DNA of 64,000 nt from Limnochordia bacterium (GTDB lineage Bacteria > Bacillota > Limnochordia > DUMW01), in NCBI GenBank assembly GCA_023230925.1, contig JALNWK010000004.1, positions 1-64,000 of the forward strand, written 5' to 3'. A program made the position numbers and the translations under genes. Every line of letters begins with the position of its first letter. Position 1 is the stretch's first letter. Below the pieces are notes generated by a model that saw nothing but the letters and a program-made list of their open reading frames with translations, was not told where the DNA came from and ran no database searches. Below are positions 1 to 9,885 of this stretch, in pieces.

Positions 1-85
1 AAGCGTAATTATACCGCCTATTGCTCGCATCGCAAGACCAAGATAGAGAAACTTAAGGCTAGGAACCAACTACAACAACAGGATC

Positions 86-919
86 TTAACATTCTACATA
101 GTTGTCTTGCGCTGTAGTATTAACCTCATGCACTCTTTCGTAGACACGTACGTAATCTACAACTAATTGTGCCGGTAATGTAGCCCTCCGAATATCCCCA
201 CCCCACGGCCCTACCTCTGCGGTTATTTTCAGATACGACGGAACTTGAGATACGCCCCCGGCAGACGTTCGCCAGGTTTCCTTACCGTCAACATAGAAGA
301 TGTACTCATCCACGTTCCACTCTAGAGCAAAGGTGTGAAATCCTTCATAAATGCCCTTTATGTAAGGAGCATACCCAGCGCTTCGGTGTTCTGGCCCGTA
401 GCCATCCCAGTGAAGGGCATGTTGAATGCGGTCCTCTTTAGAGAAGGGGGATTCGAAGATGTCGATCTCTGTTCCATCCCGCCCTTCATTTCCTAGTTGC
501 TGCACCCCGTCGGTCATTAACCAAAAGGCAGTCCAAAATCCCTCTTCTTTGGGTAATTGGCAGCGTATCTCGTAGTAGCCATAGGCTTGCTCAAATCTGT
601 CTCGGGTAGCCACCGCTCCGGAATAATAGGTACCCTCCCGCTCGTTTACTTGAATAATGAGATGACCTTCGCCATCTAAAAAGGCTTCTTCGGGTGACCA
701 ATATCCATCGTGCCGTTTCCAATTGGGTAGATAGGACCATTTTGTTAGATCAATTCTGTCACCCTCAAAGTCGTCTTCAAAGGTGAGTCGCCAACCAGGT
801 TTATGTTTTGGATCCACCACCTCGGGCACCCCCATTACAGCTACTACTTCTGTGCCAAGAACAAATGTAACACAGAGGAATAGCGAAACTAGCACTAGTA
901 TTAAAGGTCGATACGTCAT
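86..919 (-). CDS. Secreted GH16 family endo-beta-glucanase/laminarinase-like hydrolase
   Basis: A 277-residue protein with an N-terminal hydrophobic signal sequence (about residues 5-24). The GH16 catalytic signature is intact at residues 151-156 (EIDIFE): E151 would be the nucleophile, D153 the helper and E156 the acid/base. Conserved surroundings include WTAFWLM (129-135) and a C-terminal VVDYVRVYE strand typical of GH16 jelly rolls. The family cleaves beta-1,3/1,4-glucans or galactans outside the cell by a retaining mechanism; the exact substrate cannot be read from sequence. It lies 600 bases downstream of the GH43 pair on the same strand, so it may be separately transcribed. The ATG is preceded by a GAGGGG stretch about 11 bases away. 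Confidence 0.9.
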   Translation of the reverse strand: MTYRPLILVLVSLFLCVTFVLGTEVVAVMGVPEVVDPKHKPGWRLTFEDDFEGDRIDLTKWSYLPNWKRHDGYWSPEEAFLDGEGHLIIQVNEREGTYYSGAVATRDRFEQAYGYYEIRCQLPKEEGFWTAFWLMTDGVQQLGNEGRDGTEIDIFESPFSKEDRIQHALHWDGYGPEHRSAGYAPYIKGIYEGFHTFALEWNVDEYIFYVDGKETWRTSAGGVSQVPSYLKITAEVGPWGGDIRRATLPAQLVVDYVRVYERVHEVNTTAQDNYVEC

Positions 920-1520
920 CGAAACCCAACCCCTCGCTCTCTAGTCTTAGTGTATACTCTATTACTGCACCAGTCCCTAGTCTTTCACACTTGTACGATG
1001 TTCTGGTTTTTTATCAGACAGGGAGGCTAAGCCCAACATCCCAAGCTCGTCCTTTCTCAGTGCACATACCAGAACTTGGGCTTTCCTTAAGCTGTTGAGC
1101 TAGTGTTTCGGAGGAAGGTGCTCCCTCGACATGTGATTTACTTAGCATTCGCCACATCAGATGATCCTGTTTTTCATTCCGCACGATAGCAACTGTGACC
1201 AGTTTACCAAACATGTCTAGCATTCACAAGCCAGGTTTTGAACTAGTTTGCTCTTTTTGAACATGGCGCATCTTGCCAAGTGGCGCCGAACGATCACCCA
1301 TACTGTTCACCAGCCTCCTTCACACGACAACAAATGAGCTCATCTGTTGGTACCCACAGCCTAGATCCACGTCGTTTTTGCTAACTTGAGGAACATATCG
1401 TGATATTCCTTTCCGCAGATAAACTGTCTGATTTTTTCTTAGATTGTAGAGGATAACGGGCCATCCGTCGATGTACCAACTTCGAAGGATGGCCCAAATT
1501 ACTTAGGACACTCACAGTCC
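920..1520. other. Intergenic region between GH16 and GH43 genes
   Basis: About 600 bases without a convincing gene. A 69-codon minus-strand reading frame (1014-1223) has no ribosome binding site, no signal peptide and no recognised domain, so I do not call it. The GH43-proximal end holds the inverted repeat described at 1458-1495. The rest probably contains the GH16 promoter, but no clear -35/-10 pair was identified. Confidence 0.5.
1458..1495 (-). terminator. Candidate terminator downstream of GH43 gene
   Basis: Nine-base arms GGGCCATCC (1458-1466) and GGATGGCCC (1487-1495) form a perfect inverted repeat with a 20-base loop, 26 bases beyond the stop of the 1153-residue GH43 gene. No U-run follows on the minus strand, so Rho-independent termination is uncertain. 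Confidence 0.4.
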
Positions 1521-4500
1521 CTATTCCCTCACCAAAGATCGCAGACCCACCCTACCCAATTGAAGTGCGTCCACCCGACCTAGGCTTTCCTCAAAGGTGA
1601 GTCTAAAGTAGTTTGCGGTTAGGGAGCTTGGGACACGACCAACTAGGTCTATCTTGGTCCAAACGGAAGAATCTATCCTATCGGTCACCTCATAATCCAC
1701 AGATACCCATTGCTGACCGTCTACTGAAACGGCTACCTTAATTGTGTCCATGCAGGAGTCATCCTTTGTATACACTGTTACGAAGAACTCCTGCAGCCCT
1801 GGTGTATCCCAGATCAGCGACTCGGTGGTATTATCTACCCGAACCAAGCGATTCTGATCGCCAAAGAATAGTTCGGGAGTGTCCGTGGCGTAGACCCAAC
1901 CGGCTGTTTCTTCTATGGTTTTCTTACGACTTTCCATTCCGAACCATCCAGCTTTCGGGGCTTCTAGGTCATCGACTAACTCTCGCCAGTTCTTAATGGC
2001 AAACCGGACTGTAATCTTGGTATTGGTATCATAAATGGACACTACATCACTGGTCAGTTCATACGTTCCATCATCATAATCGGGGGTGTCTAAAATCAGG
2101 TCCTTAGGAGTAGCATCCCCTTGGTAGATTACCTGCCCTTCCCCCACCTCACCTAGTTCCACCCGGGCAAGGGTTACACTGACCCCGGTAATTAATGAGT
2201 CCGGCCCATTCACCTGTATTTCTATTGGCATAAGACCACTAAAACTGCCCGCCCAGCCTTGGGAAAGAACCTCATTGTCCTTTAATCGCACCCCCACTGT
2301 AGGTGTAGTCACTTTAGAAAGGACTATCGGGGCTGCATAAATCTCTATCCCATCCTCTTGTAGCACGCTAAGCCTACCTTCCCCAGGCACCTTCTGGGGC
2401 TGGCGCACTTCTATCGTTAAATTAGAATCAAGTTTAACCTCAGCCAGCAACGCGTCCTGGGGCACGACCATAACAGTCGGCGGATCAACCACACCAAAGG
2501 GTAGTTTCACCTCATATTTCTGACGGGTGGGACTAATCCATAGAGTGTGATCTCCGATTTGGACTTGACCATATACTAGACTGGATAGGCAGGTTAACGC
2601 AAAGTCCTTGAAGTAGATCGCTGGGGTATTAGTTCGTAGGCCAACGGCACCATGCAACAACCCGTTAGGATCAGTGTACTCAATTATGGGCTGCTGGGAA
2701 CCGTCCCAGTACACCTTGATGGTACTACCCACCACTTCAACGGCTAGATGATGTCTGGAGGCGACTATGTCTTGGGTATTAACCTGGGCTAGGGTCTGTG
2801 AGTTATACCTTAGTTTTTTTAAGGATATAGATCTTCCATTAAAGGCCACGTAGTAACCAATCACTGCATCTTTGACTTGTCCTTGGAAATAGGAAGGATG
2901 AGTTGCCCGGACAACAAGCCCAGCCTCTCCGGGATAGATTTGCCCGTCAACGTATAGATCAACTTCGACTCGGTAGTCGGTCCACCCCTCCTCGCCAGTA
3001 ATTGCCATCATCTCCTTGGGACGTGTAATACCGTAGCCTCGCTCGCTAGATTGCCAATCTAGTTCACCATAGTACTGCCAGTCATCCCCAAGCCCGGTAG
3101 AAGCAGTGAATGGTTCTGTCATCACCGGATAAAACTCAAAAGACTCCAGGTTAAGGCGACCTTCGACCAATTGCACTTTTAGTGTATGAAGCCCTTTCGG
3201 AAGCTCTAGTGTGCCTACCCTAACCTTAACCCAACCATCCTTACTAGCAACATCCTTGTTGATTACATCCCCGATTAGCACCGGACTATCATCTACCCAT
3301 ATCTGTACGGTGGCTTCACTATCGACCGGCACCGTCAAGGCAACCCCATATGTATCTTCTTCTTCCAAATTGATATTATAAGAAAGCCAATCCCCTTCAT
3401 CGACCAATTCGACAGAATAAGTGCCGTTTTCTCCTTCATGGATCCTAGTCCCATCCCGATACCGCAGGGGATTATCATCTACTGATTGACGAACACAATA
3501 GCCATCCTTCCGGTAATGGACTCCTTGGATAGTGCCTGGTATGGGCTTAGGAACATCATAATCACTAGAGCCCTTAGCCTCAGAACTGAAGGCGGTGAAA
3601 CTCAACAAAGGTTCAACGCGATCATAGATGTACCCAATACTGCCCCCAAAGACTCCCTTCAGGTCTAGGGCAAATTGCCTCATATTGTCAAAGTAGATCT
3701 CCATCCTATCGCCATACTTGACTACCCGCAGGGTATGCAGACGTGTTAGGTCAACCTCCTCAAAAAGGGAGGCGGTAGCCAGTCTCATTAGTTGACCTTG
3801 TCTGGTAACCTGCAGTTCTAAGCTTTTCTCTTGCAGATCAAGTAATACACAGGCAAAGTTCTGATCGTCGATATAGGAGAAAAGAGTCCCCATGTAGCCT
3901 TCGGCTGTTTTATCTGTCACGGCGAAATTGAACTCTGCAGTGTAATCGGGTCCGGTTTTGGATCTGCTCAAAAGTAGTGTCGAGTCACCCGACTTTGTTT
4001 CAACCCAGTGTGGGGATAGGCCATCTTCATCTATCCAGGTATAAAACTCCGGCAGCTTAGGTCCTTTCTGCGGGTAGTTGGTCGGTCCTAGAACCATCAT
4101 TTTCTTACCGTTAAAGGCTAGACGATCAATATTCATCTTACGCAAATGGGGACCAAAACGTATGGGCATGCTATGGTAGACTATATAGTACGAATCAAGA
4201 TCGGGACCAAGTACTGTGGCACTGTGTCCGAGGCCACTAAAGCCTTCCTTGGTACTGATCAGAATAAGGTCATCCTCGGGTACGATATAAGGACCTAGGG
4301 GACCCTCTTCGCTCACGGAGTAATGCACCCGGTATCCGGTACTTAGCAGATGGTTTCCTGTATAGGTCAGGTAGTACAGGTCATTACGTTTGAGAATATA
4401 TGAGCCCTCGGTCCAACCACCTAGGCTAGAGTTTAGAACCCGTTCCGGCCCAACAGTATAAGGGTCCGCCATACGATGTCCTCGGATCCCCAAATGTCCC

Positions 4501-4982
4501 GCATGGGTGAAGTACCAACGACCATCATCGTCAATGAAAACTGAGCCATCAATGGTTAAACCGAGGTTATCTGTCTGCACAGTAAACGGTCCCGTGGGAC
4601 GATCACTTTTCAGTACATAGTGGCCTTGACCGTCAGGTGATGTGTACATATAGAAGAAGCCATTCCAGTAGACTACTTCAGGAGCGAATGCGTTCTTTGT
4701 CACCGGTTCTGTGGTCGCATAGCCTGCATAATCCCAATTAATTAGGTCCTGAGAAATCCAGGTCCTAATGCCCATAGAGCCACCATAGTGAGTATTCGTA
4801 CTCGGATATAAATAGTACCGACCGTTCCACCGCAGGATGTATGGGTCACCGATCCCATAATTCGTCCATTCATTTTCCAAATCAAAGGGATTAGTATATA
4901 GTCCCCCCGCCTCAGCCATATGATGTCCCCCCACCAGTAAGCAGATAATCCCTAAGCAAAGAAGTTCTCGAGAACAGTGCAT
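1521..4982 (-). CDS. Secreted multidomain GH43 family glycosidase (1153 residues)
   Basis: Signal peptide at residues 1-25, then a GH43 five-bladed propeller (about 30-300) with the expected triad D46 (GIGDPYIL), D145 (TIDGSVF) and E192 (WTEGSYI). This family contains beta-xylosidases, arabinofuranosidases and arabinanases. After it come a concanavalin-like beta-sandwich (about 330-470), a CBM6/35-like module (about 485-620), a second laminin-G/DUF1080-like sandwich (about 625-800), Ig-like segments, and a terminal module (about 1005-1153) that is paralogous to the end of the neighbouring 821-residue GH43. Start is set by AAGGAGG nine bases before ATG. The gap to the upstream GH43 is 41 bases, so the two are probably one operon. 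Domain borders are approximate. Confidence 0.88.
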   Translation of the reverse strand: MHCSRELLCLGIICLLVGGHHMAEAGGLYTNPFDLENEWTNYGIGDPYILRWNGRYYLYPSTNTHYGGSMGIRTWISQDLINWDYAGYATTEPVTKNAFAPEVVYWNGFFYMYTSPDGQGHYVLKSDRPTGPFTVQTDNLGLTIDGSVFIDDDGRWYFTHAGHLGIRGHRMADPYTVGPERVLNSSLGGWTEGSYILKRNDLYYLTYTGNHLLSTGYRVHYSVSEEGPLGPYIVPEDDLILISTKEGFSGLGHSATVLGPDLDSYYIVYHSMPIRFGPHLRKMNIDRLAFNGKKMMVLGPTNYPQKGPKLPEFYTWIDEDGLSPHWVETKSGDSTLLLSRSKTGPDYTAEFNFAVTDKTAEGYMGTLFSYIDDQNFACVLLDLQEKSLELQVTRQGQLMRLATASLFEEVDLTRLHTLRVVKYGDRMEIYFDNMRQFALDLKGVFGGSIGYIYDRVEPLLSFTAFSSEAKGSSDYDVPKPIPGTIQGVHYRKDGYCVRQSVDDNPLRYRDGTRIHEGENGTYSVELVDEGDWLSYNINLEEEDTYGVALTVPVDSEATVQIWVDDSPVLIGDVINKDVASKDGWVKVRVGTLELPKGLHTLKVQLVEGRLNLESFEFYPVMTEPFTASTGLGDDWQYYGELDWQSSERGYGITRPKEMMAITGEEGWTDYRVEVDLYVDGQIYPGEAGLVVRATHPSYFQGQVKDAVIGYYVAFNGRSISLKKLRYNSQTLAQVNTQDIVASRHHLAVEVVGSTIKVYWDGSQQPIIEYTDPNGLLHGAVGLRTNTPAIYFKDFALTCLSSLVYGQVQIGDHTLWISPTRQKYEVKLPFGVVDPPTVMVVPQDALLAEVKLDSNLTIEVRQPQKVPGEGRLSVLQEDGIEIYAAPIVLSKVTTPTVGVRLKDNEVLSQGWAGSFSGLMPIEIQVNGPDSLITGVSVTLARVELGEVGEGQVIYQGDATPKDLILDTPDYDDGTYELTSDVVSIYDTNTKITVRFAIKNWRELVDDLEAPKAGWFGMESRKKTIEETAGWVYATDTPELFFGDQNRLVRVDNTTESLIWDTPGLQEFFVTVYTKDDSCMDTIKVAVSVDGQQWVSVDYEVTDRIDSSVWTKIDLVGRVPSSLTANYFRLTFEESLGRVDALQLGRVGLRSLVRE

Positions 4983-5023
4983 GCACTGTTTCCTCCTTCC
5001 CGGTTTTTCTAAATGCCACAGGT

Positions 5024-7489
5024 TTAGGATTGAGGCTCAGAGCGGTACACCAGCTCCACGTGGCCTAGCTGGATCCTGTCTTGATCCAGCCCTTCCCTTA
5101 GGCTAACCCGAAAATACTTGGCCGCGCCCTGGCAGGATCCACCGAACTCAATTTTGCGCCAATCTAACGAATCCGCCACTACCCTCTGTTCAGACTCCAA
5201 CTGGGTCCAGTTGAGCCCATCAAGGGATGTACTTATTTCCACACCGGATATATCTACATCCTGTATGTAGGCGGTCACCTTGTATTTGCTTAAGCTTGGG
5301 ATTTCCCAGACCAAGTGGCCTGTGCCCTGTCCTGTCCACACCCGTCGACTCTCATCCCCAAAGAAAGACTCCTGTCGGGTGGTATCGTAGTCCCAGCCAA
5401 TTGATTCCTCAATGGTTTTCTTCTGGTCAACCGTTCCGAACCACCCGAGACTCTTCGGAGGGTCGAAGAAATCATGGACTGTCTCCCAGTTACGTATCAG
5501 CACCCGCAGGGTATCTCGGAACTGGTGACCTTCCTGGGTGGTAACTGCAAACTCCAACTGGTAACTACCGTCGGCTAAGTGTAGTGTATCAATATTTAGT
5601 TCCCCTAAAACCTCCGGTGCTTCATATACGACTACCCTCTCTTCGGTCCTTGGCTCCCCCATGACAATTGGTACCAAGGACACAGTAGCATTTCTAATCA
5701 TAGAAGATGTAGCCCCAGTATGGAGTCTAATAATGCTTTCACCCCAAAGGGTACATCCTTGCAGGGGCTCTAGAATCATCGCATTTTTTACGGTAATACC
5801 AACCGCATGGCGCCAGATGGTATCCCGCTCATCTATAACCTCAAGGACCAGATGGTGTACACCATCTGCTAGCCAAGATGTGTTTAAGCTACTTACGGGG
5901 GCTTTGGTACCTTCGTATAACGCCATGGCATCTAAGGTAACCCGCACTTCCTTCACGGCCATTTCGGGGGCAATGACAGGTTCAATGGAAATTGGGCTAG
6001 GCATGGGTCCTGGGTTTGCGGGACTTGCCAGCCACACATTCTGATAGGCATAAACTCGCACTTCACGTAAGGCCCCGTCCTCCCCTGTGTTGGCTAATCG
6101 AATTCTGACATAACGGGCAGTGGCTTCATTGACTTCCGAATAAGGGTAAGCCCCACTCCGCAAACGATCCGCAAAGAGGAACCAGCTTGTACCATCTTGC
6201 GATGTCTCGATCTGGTACCGATGATCACCCCTTTTTCCAAAACGCAGGTCGACCTTGCCCACACGGAAGGGCTTCCCTAGGTCAATAATTATCCAAGGCG
6301 TGTGATCATCCTGCCGGGGTAACCAACTGGTGAGGGTACTCCCATCCAAGGCATAAGAGGCACTCCGGTGCTCTTGCTCTGAAGATGCCCAAGCTTCTTT
6401 ACCTCTAGCTACCTCAACGATTGGGATGGCGGTACTGTTCCAAATGGGGCCTTCAGTGATAGGCTTGGTGCTCGGGGTCCGGTTTGCCACATGGGGCCAC
6501 CCATCCTGCCAAATTAGCTGATCTAAAAGTAGCATCCGCCCAATTGTTGTGTCGGTCCAGTCATACGCGTGGTAAAACAACCAGTCTTGGCCCGCATCAT
6601 CTTGGATTAGGGCATTATGTCCGGGAGATGCCCAATGATGATCCCCCTGCAAAATGGGGTTTCCCCAGTAACGTTCGAAGGGGCCCAAAGGGGAAGTCGA
6701 GCGCCCTACACTAAGGGCATACTCTCCGGGGATGTAGTTATCTCCGGACCAAAACAGATAGTAGTAATCTCCACGCTTGATGATCCAAGGAGCTTCCACT
6801 AGACGGGAATAGCGAATATGCGGCGCTGGATTAAGGGCAATGCTAGGTTCCCCCACCAACGAAAGGCCATCAGAGCTTAGCTTCTGGACAAGAATGGGCT
6901 CATGATGAGAACCCCAATAGATGTATAGTGTGCCGTCATCGTCACGGAAAACAGCAGGATCAATATCCCGATAACCAGGTCCCGAAGCTAAGGGTGTAGG
7001 TACACCGGTGTATGGGCCTTCAGGTTTGTCCGACCAAGCGGCTCCAATACCCATCCTATGCTCCATATATCCCCGTTCTTTGGCACTAAAATACAGGACA
7101 TATTGGTTGTTAATAAACTGCAGCTCCGGTGCCCAGATGAACTGGGGCGCCAAGGAGTCCACCCAGGCAGGATAACCCTTGGCGAACATAGTCCCTACCG
7201 TTTCCCAATGAATCATATCCTTGGAGCGCATGATCCGCTGGCCAGTCACCGCGGTGTAGAAGTACTCGCCTACTCTAAGGAGCGCAGGATCCGGCCCATC
7301 ACCTGGGTAAACCGGATTGTAATAGGGAAATACCTTCTGCCCTTGCTGCAACTGTACGGGTTTGGAGTCCGGTGGCAACAGGGGTTCCTTTGCTGCACCT
7401 GTGCCCTCACAACCTCCCCCGATCAAACACAACAAAGCCAAGAACAAGACAACCACCTTCCTTTTCCAGTTGTCACAATCTTCCCTCAC
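5024..7489 (-). CDS. Exported GH43 family glycosidase with CBM32-like domain
   Basis: I choose the GTG at 7489: it has GGAGG eight bases upstream, whereas the ATG at 7519 lies inside the upstream gene without a site. That gives 821 residues and a 17-base overlap with the GH5-like gene. The N terminus is basic then hydrophobic, ending at a Cys in GGGC (residue 27), so it may be a lipoprotein with an atypical lipobox. The GH43 propeller (about 55-350) carries D67 (GPDPALL), D177 (RDIDPAVF) and E232 (VEAPWII). A discoidin/CBM32-like domain follows (about 370-490), then Ig-like sandwiches and a C-terminal module shared with the next gene. Likely role: trimming arabinoxylan or arabinan side chains at the cell surface; substrate not provable. 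Confidence 0.87.
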   Translation of the reverse strand: MREDCDNWKRKVVVLFLALLCLIGGGCEGTGAAKEPLLPPDSKPVQLQQGQKVFPYYNPVYPGDGPDPALLRVGEYFYTAVTGQRIMRSKDMIHWETVGTMFAKGYPAWVDSLAPQFIWAPELQFINNQYVLYFSAKERGYMEHRMGIGAAWSDKPEGPYTGVPTPLASGPGYRDIDPAVFRDDDGTLYIYWGSHHEPILVQKLSSDGLSLVGEPSIALNPAPHIRYSRLVEAPWIIKRGDYYYLFWSGDNYIPGEYALSVGRSTSPLGPFERYWGNPILQGDHHWASPGHNALIQDDAGQDWLFYHAYDWTDTTIGRMLLLDQLIWQDGWPHVANRTPSTKPITEGPIWNSTAIPIVEVARGKEAWASSEQEHRSASYALDGSTLTSWLPRQDDHTPWIIIDLGKPFRVGKVDLRFGKRGDHRYQIETSQDGTSWFLFADRLRSGAYPYSEVNEATARYVRIRLANTGEDGALREVRVYAYQNVWLASPANPGPMPSPISIEPVIAPEMAVKEVRVTLDAMALYEGTKAPVSSLNTSWLADGVHHLVLEVIDERDTIWRHAVGITVKNAMILEPLQGCTLWGESIIRLHTGATSSMIRNATVSLVPIVMGEPRTEERVVVYEAPEVLGELNIDTLHLADGSYQLEFAVTTQEGHQFRDTLRVLIRNWETVHDFFDPPKSLGWFGTVDQKKTIEESIGWDYDTTRQESFFGDESRRVWTGQGTGHLVWEIPSLSKYKVTAYIQDVDISGVEISTSLDGLNWTQLESEQRVVADSLDWRKIEFGGSCQGAAKYFRVSLREGLDQDRIQLGHVELVYRSEPQS

Positions 7490-8576
7490 TACTATCGCCT
7501 CCAACAGAATCTGCAACACCGGTCAATTGTTGAAACAAGTGGATTTCCTCTACCCGGTAGGGCGTACCGTCGCCCAAGTAAAGATCATGCTGCCATAGAC
7601 TAAAATCCAGATCCATACCCCGGATCCAGTCCCATGGTTCGTGGGTTTGCGTTTTGCCGTTTACAAGCCCCCAATGGAAACAGCCGATTCGTTCTTTCCC
7701 AAAAAGGGGTAGATGGGTCTCCACAAGGTTTCCAAAGGGTCGATGGAGCCATTCGGTAATAAGCATCGGCCGGTCATAGACTCTGAAAGCATCAATAAGC
7801 AGTTTTGTGTGCACAAGATCACCATAGAAATGAAAGGAGAAAATGTCGGAAAGCTCAACAGCCCGCTCCTCTATTTCAGATAAGTACCCAGGCTGATGTT
7901 GCTGAAAGTAATCACCGTAAAACTCCCAGGGCCCTGCGGTAAGTGGCTGTATGGGCCGCATCTCCCTTGCCCAACCAAAGACGGCCTCCATCGCCTCTTT
8001 GCTCGCACTTCTTCTACCGCTATTGCCTGGTTCATTCCAAATATCCCAAGCCAGAATTCGCTCATCTTGTCCAAAGGTACCCACCATATCTTTGACGAAG
8101 TCTTCAAGTACCCCCCAGTTTGCCTGATCATCAAAAAGATGCCAAGGGGCTCCCTGTACCTCTCGGGACGCCGGACGACCACCCCCATGAGAACCAGGCC
8201 AAGGAGCAGGCTGGGGACCGAAGCGTGGTTCACGGAAAGACTCCTTTGGACCACAGCCACAATCATCGAAGAAGACCGGTAGCATGCTTATGTTCTGACG
8301 GTGGGCCAGGACCAGGAATTGCTCCATCCTTGTCTTAAATCCATCACGTTGATACTTCCACACGAAGAAGGGCAGCACCATACGTACACTATTGATGCCG
8401 GTTGCAGCAGCGATAGCCAATTCTCGTTCTATGACTCTGATGACCTCATCGAAGTTGTATTCCTGCCAGATTTCCACTACATTGATACATGTACTAGGTA
8501 TGAAATTACATCCCACGATCCATGGCCGACTCTGATACCAATCCCACGCTTTCTCCCTGCTCCATTTCTCTGTCAC
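7473..8576 (-). CDS. GH5-like (clan GH-A) glycoside hydrolase, cytoplasmic
   Basis: A 367-residue TIM-barrel protein with no signal peptide. Residues WDIWNEP place the acid/base at E182, and MLITEWLHR places the nucleophile at E275, the standard clan-A arrangement. Related proteins are often labelled 1,4-beta-xylanase or cellulase family. The lack of an export signal suggests it acts on imported oligosaccharides. The GTG start has AAGGGG eight bases upstream. It sits between the binding-protein gene (58 bases, with a hairpin in the gap) and the GH43 gene, which it overlaps, so it is inside one transcription unit. Specificity is unknown. Confidence 0.8.
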   Translation of the reverse strand: MTEKWSREKAWDWYQSRPWIVGCNFIPSTCINVVEIWQEYNFDEVIRVIERELAIAAATGINSVRMVLPFFVWKYQRDGFKTRMEQFLVLAHRQNISMLPVFFDDCGCGPKESFREPRFGPQPAPWPGSHGGGRPASREVQGAPWHLFDDQANWGVLEDFVKDMVGTFGQDERILAWDIWNEPGNSGRRSASKEAMEAVFGWAREMRPIQPLTAGPWEFYGDYFQQHQPGYLSEIEERAVELSDIFSFHFYGDLVHTKLLIDAFRVYDRPMLITEWLHRPFGNLVETHLPLFGKERIGCFHWGLVNGKTQTHEPWDWIRGMDLDFSLWQHDLYLGDGTPYRVEEIHLFQQLTGVADSVGGDSSEGRL

Positions 8577-8602
8577 TTGCCAAGCCCCTTTCAGAGATTT
8601 TC

Positions 8603-8626
8603 ATGGAGGCGATTTATCGCCTCCAT
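8603..8626 (-). repeat. Intercistronic hairpin after binding-protein gene
   Basis: Perfect ten-base arms ATGGAGGCGA / TCGCCTCCAT (8603-8612 and 8617-8626) around a four-base loop, between the stop of the binding-protein gene and the start of the GH5-like gene. No T-run follows, so it is more likely an mRNA stabiliser or partial attenuator than a full terminator. Confidence 0.55.
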
Positions 8627-8634
8627 AATATTTC

Positions 8635-9885
8635 CTACCGTGCATATACCTGATCAAGGTATTGCTGCACAAGCCGATCTAGTTCCTGGAGAACCTGAGT
8701 GACTGGTCTTTGGTTTGTCCAGACCTGATCAAGAAGAGGCCAAACATACCGAGCAATAATATCGTCTTGCATACCGGGCACCACACGGGGAGCCTGGGCT
8801 GTAGTAACCGCTTCCAAAGCTGCCCTTCGCTGTTTCATTGTACGACCTTCGAGGTAGACTGCGGCCACCGAGGGATCGGAATTGATTGGTATACCCAACC
8901 CAGCTGCGGCAAGGATCCTCTGTCCCTCGGGACCACTGGCAAACTTCAAAAACTCCCAAGCTTCATCGGGATGGGGCGATGCAGCTGAGATACCAAACCC
9001 ATTTGGATAGGCCATACTCACCTCATATTTGCCTATTGGAACGGGCAGTGCGTCAAAGTCGTTAAAGCCAAACAATTCGTCGTAATAGCCCGTCATCCAA
9101 GAACCATGGGTGTACATGGCTAGATTGCCCAATTCGAGGAGATATTCCCCCATCTCCCAGGGCTTTGGAATAATCTCATGGAGCCACGCTAGATCATAGA
9201 TGAAATCCACCGCTCCCCGGGTCGCATCGGTGTTAAGTATAGAATTGCGGCAGGATTCGTCCAGGATTCCCCCGCCATTTTGCCAGAGATAGTACAGGCA
9301 GAAGTTTGGCTCGTATTCGACCCTATGCCCGTATTGGATCACATGTCCATCACTGCTTTTTTTCGTCAACACTTTCCCGAGATTCACAAGATCATCCCAA
9401 GATATAGATTCGGGAAGGGGTAACCCCGCTTCTTGGAACAAAACAGGGTTATAGTAGAACATGGAGACAAAGGTTACAACGGGCAAAGATCCGATGACGC
9501 CTTTCCAGGTAAAGGAGTTGAACAAAGGTTCATGAATCTGACTGATGAGTTCCGGGGAGTTTGCTATGTACTCGTTTAGCGAAATAAGCCATCCTTCATC
9601 GATAAAACCCACAGTCTGCATTTCCTGTGTGAAATAGATATCCGGGCCTGTATTAGCCAAGACACTCGCTTTCATCTTATCCACATAGCCACCAGTGTCG
9701 GGAACAAACTCAATAAAGATGTTTGGGTGTTGGTCACTGAAAGCTTGCGCCAAATCCTGATATGCCAGCTGATGACTCAAACCACCCCAGGCAGTGAATG
9801 TGAGGTATATCTCCTCCGCCGCTACGCCGAACCCAACCATCAGAACAATCAAACAGACAACATGCAAACCGACTAAACGCTTCAT
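8635..9885 (-). CDS. ABC sugar transporter, extracellular solute-binding protein (family 1)
   Basis: A 416-residue binding protein. The ATG at 9885 is chosen because AGGAG lies eight bases upstream; two longer in-frame starts lack a site or leave no spacing. The signal sequence (about residues 1-22) ends near GVAAEE. The mature part shows the cluster-B periplasmic-binding-protein pattern: FTAWGG strand at the start, AFSDQHPNI, NTGPDIYF, and the late helix PDEAWEFLKFASGPEGQ. It would deliver oligosaccharides to a membrane permease, but no permease gene is adjacent. It is first in the cluster with GH5-, GH43- and GH16-type enzymes, so xylan- or arabinan-type oligomers are plausible ligands by inference. 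Confidence 0.9.
   Translation of the reverse strand: MKRLVGLHVVCLIVLMVGFGVAAEEIYLTFTAWGGLSHQLAYQDLAQAFSDQHPNIFIEFVPDTGGYVDKMKASVLANTGPDIYFTQEMQTVGFIDEGWLISLNEYIANSPELISQIHEPLFNSFTWKGVIGSLPVVTFVSMFYYNPVLFQEAGLPLPESISWDDLVNLGKVLTKKSSDGHVIQYGHRVEYEPNFCLYYLWQNGGGILDESCRNSILNTDATRGAVDFIYDLAWLHEIIPKPWEMGEYLLELGNLAMYTHGSWMTGYYDELFGFNDFDALPVPIGKYEVSMAYPNGFGISAASPHPDEAWEFLKFASGPEGQRILAAAGLGIPINSDPSVAAVYLEGRTMKQRRAALEAVTTAQAPRVVPGMQDDIIARYVWPLLDQVWTNQRPVTQVLQELDRLVQQYLDQVYAR

Noticed and set aside
1014..1223. 69-codon minus-strand reading frame
   Set aside because: No ribosome binding site, no recognisable domain and unremarkable composition; likely chance.
7487..7519. ATG start at 7519 for the 821-residue GH43
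   Set aside because: It lies inside the GH5-like gene with no site; GTG at 7489 has GGAGG at good spacing and gives a signal sequence at the very N terminus.
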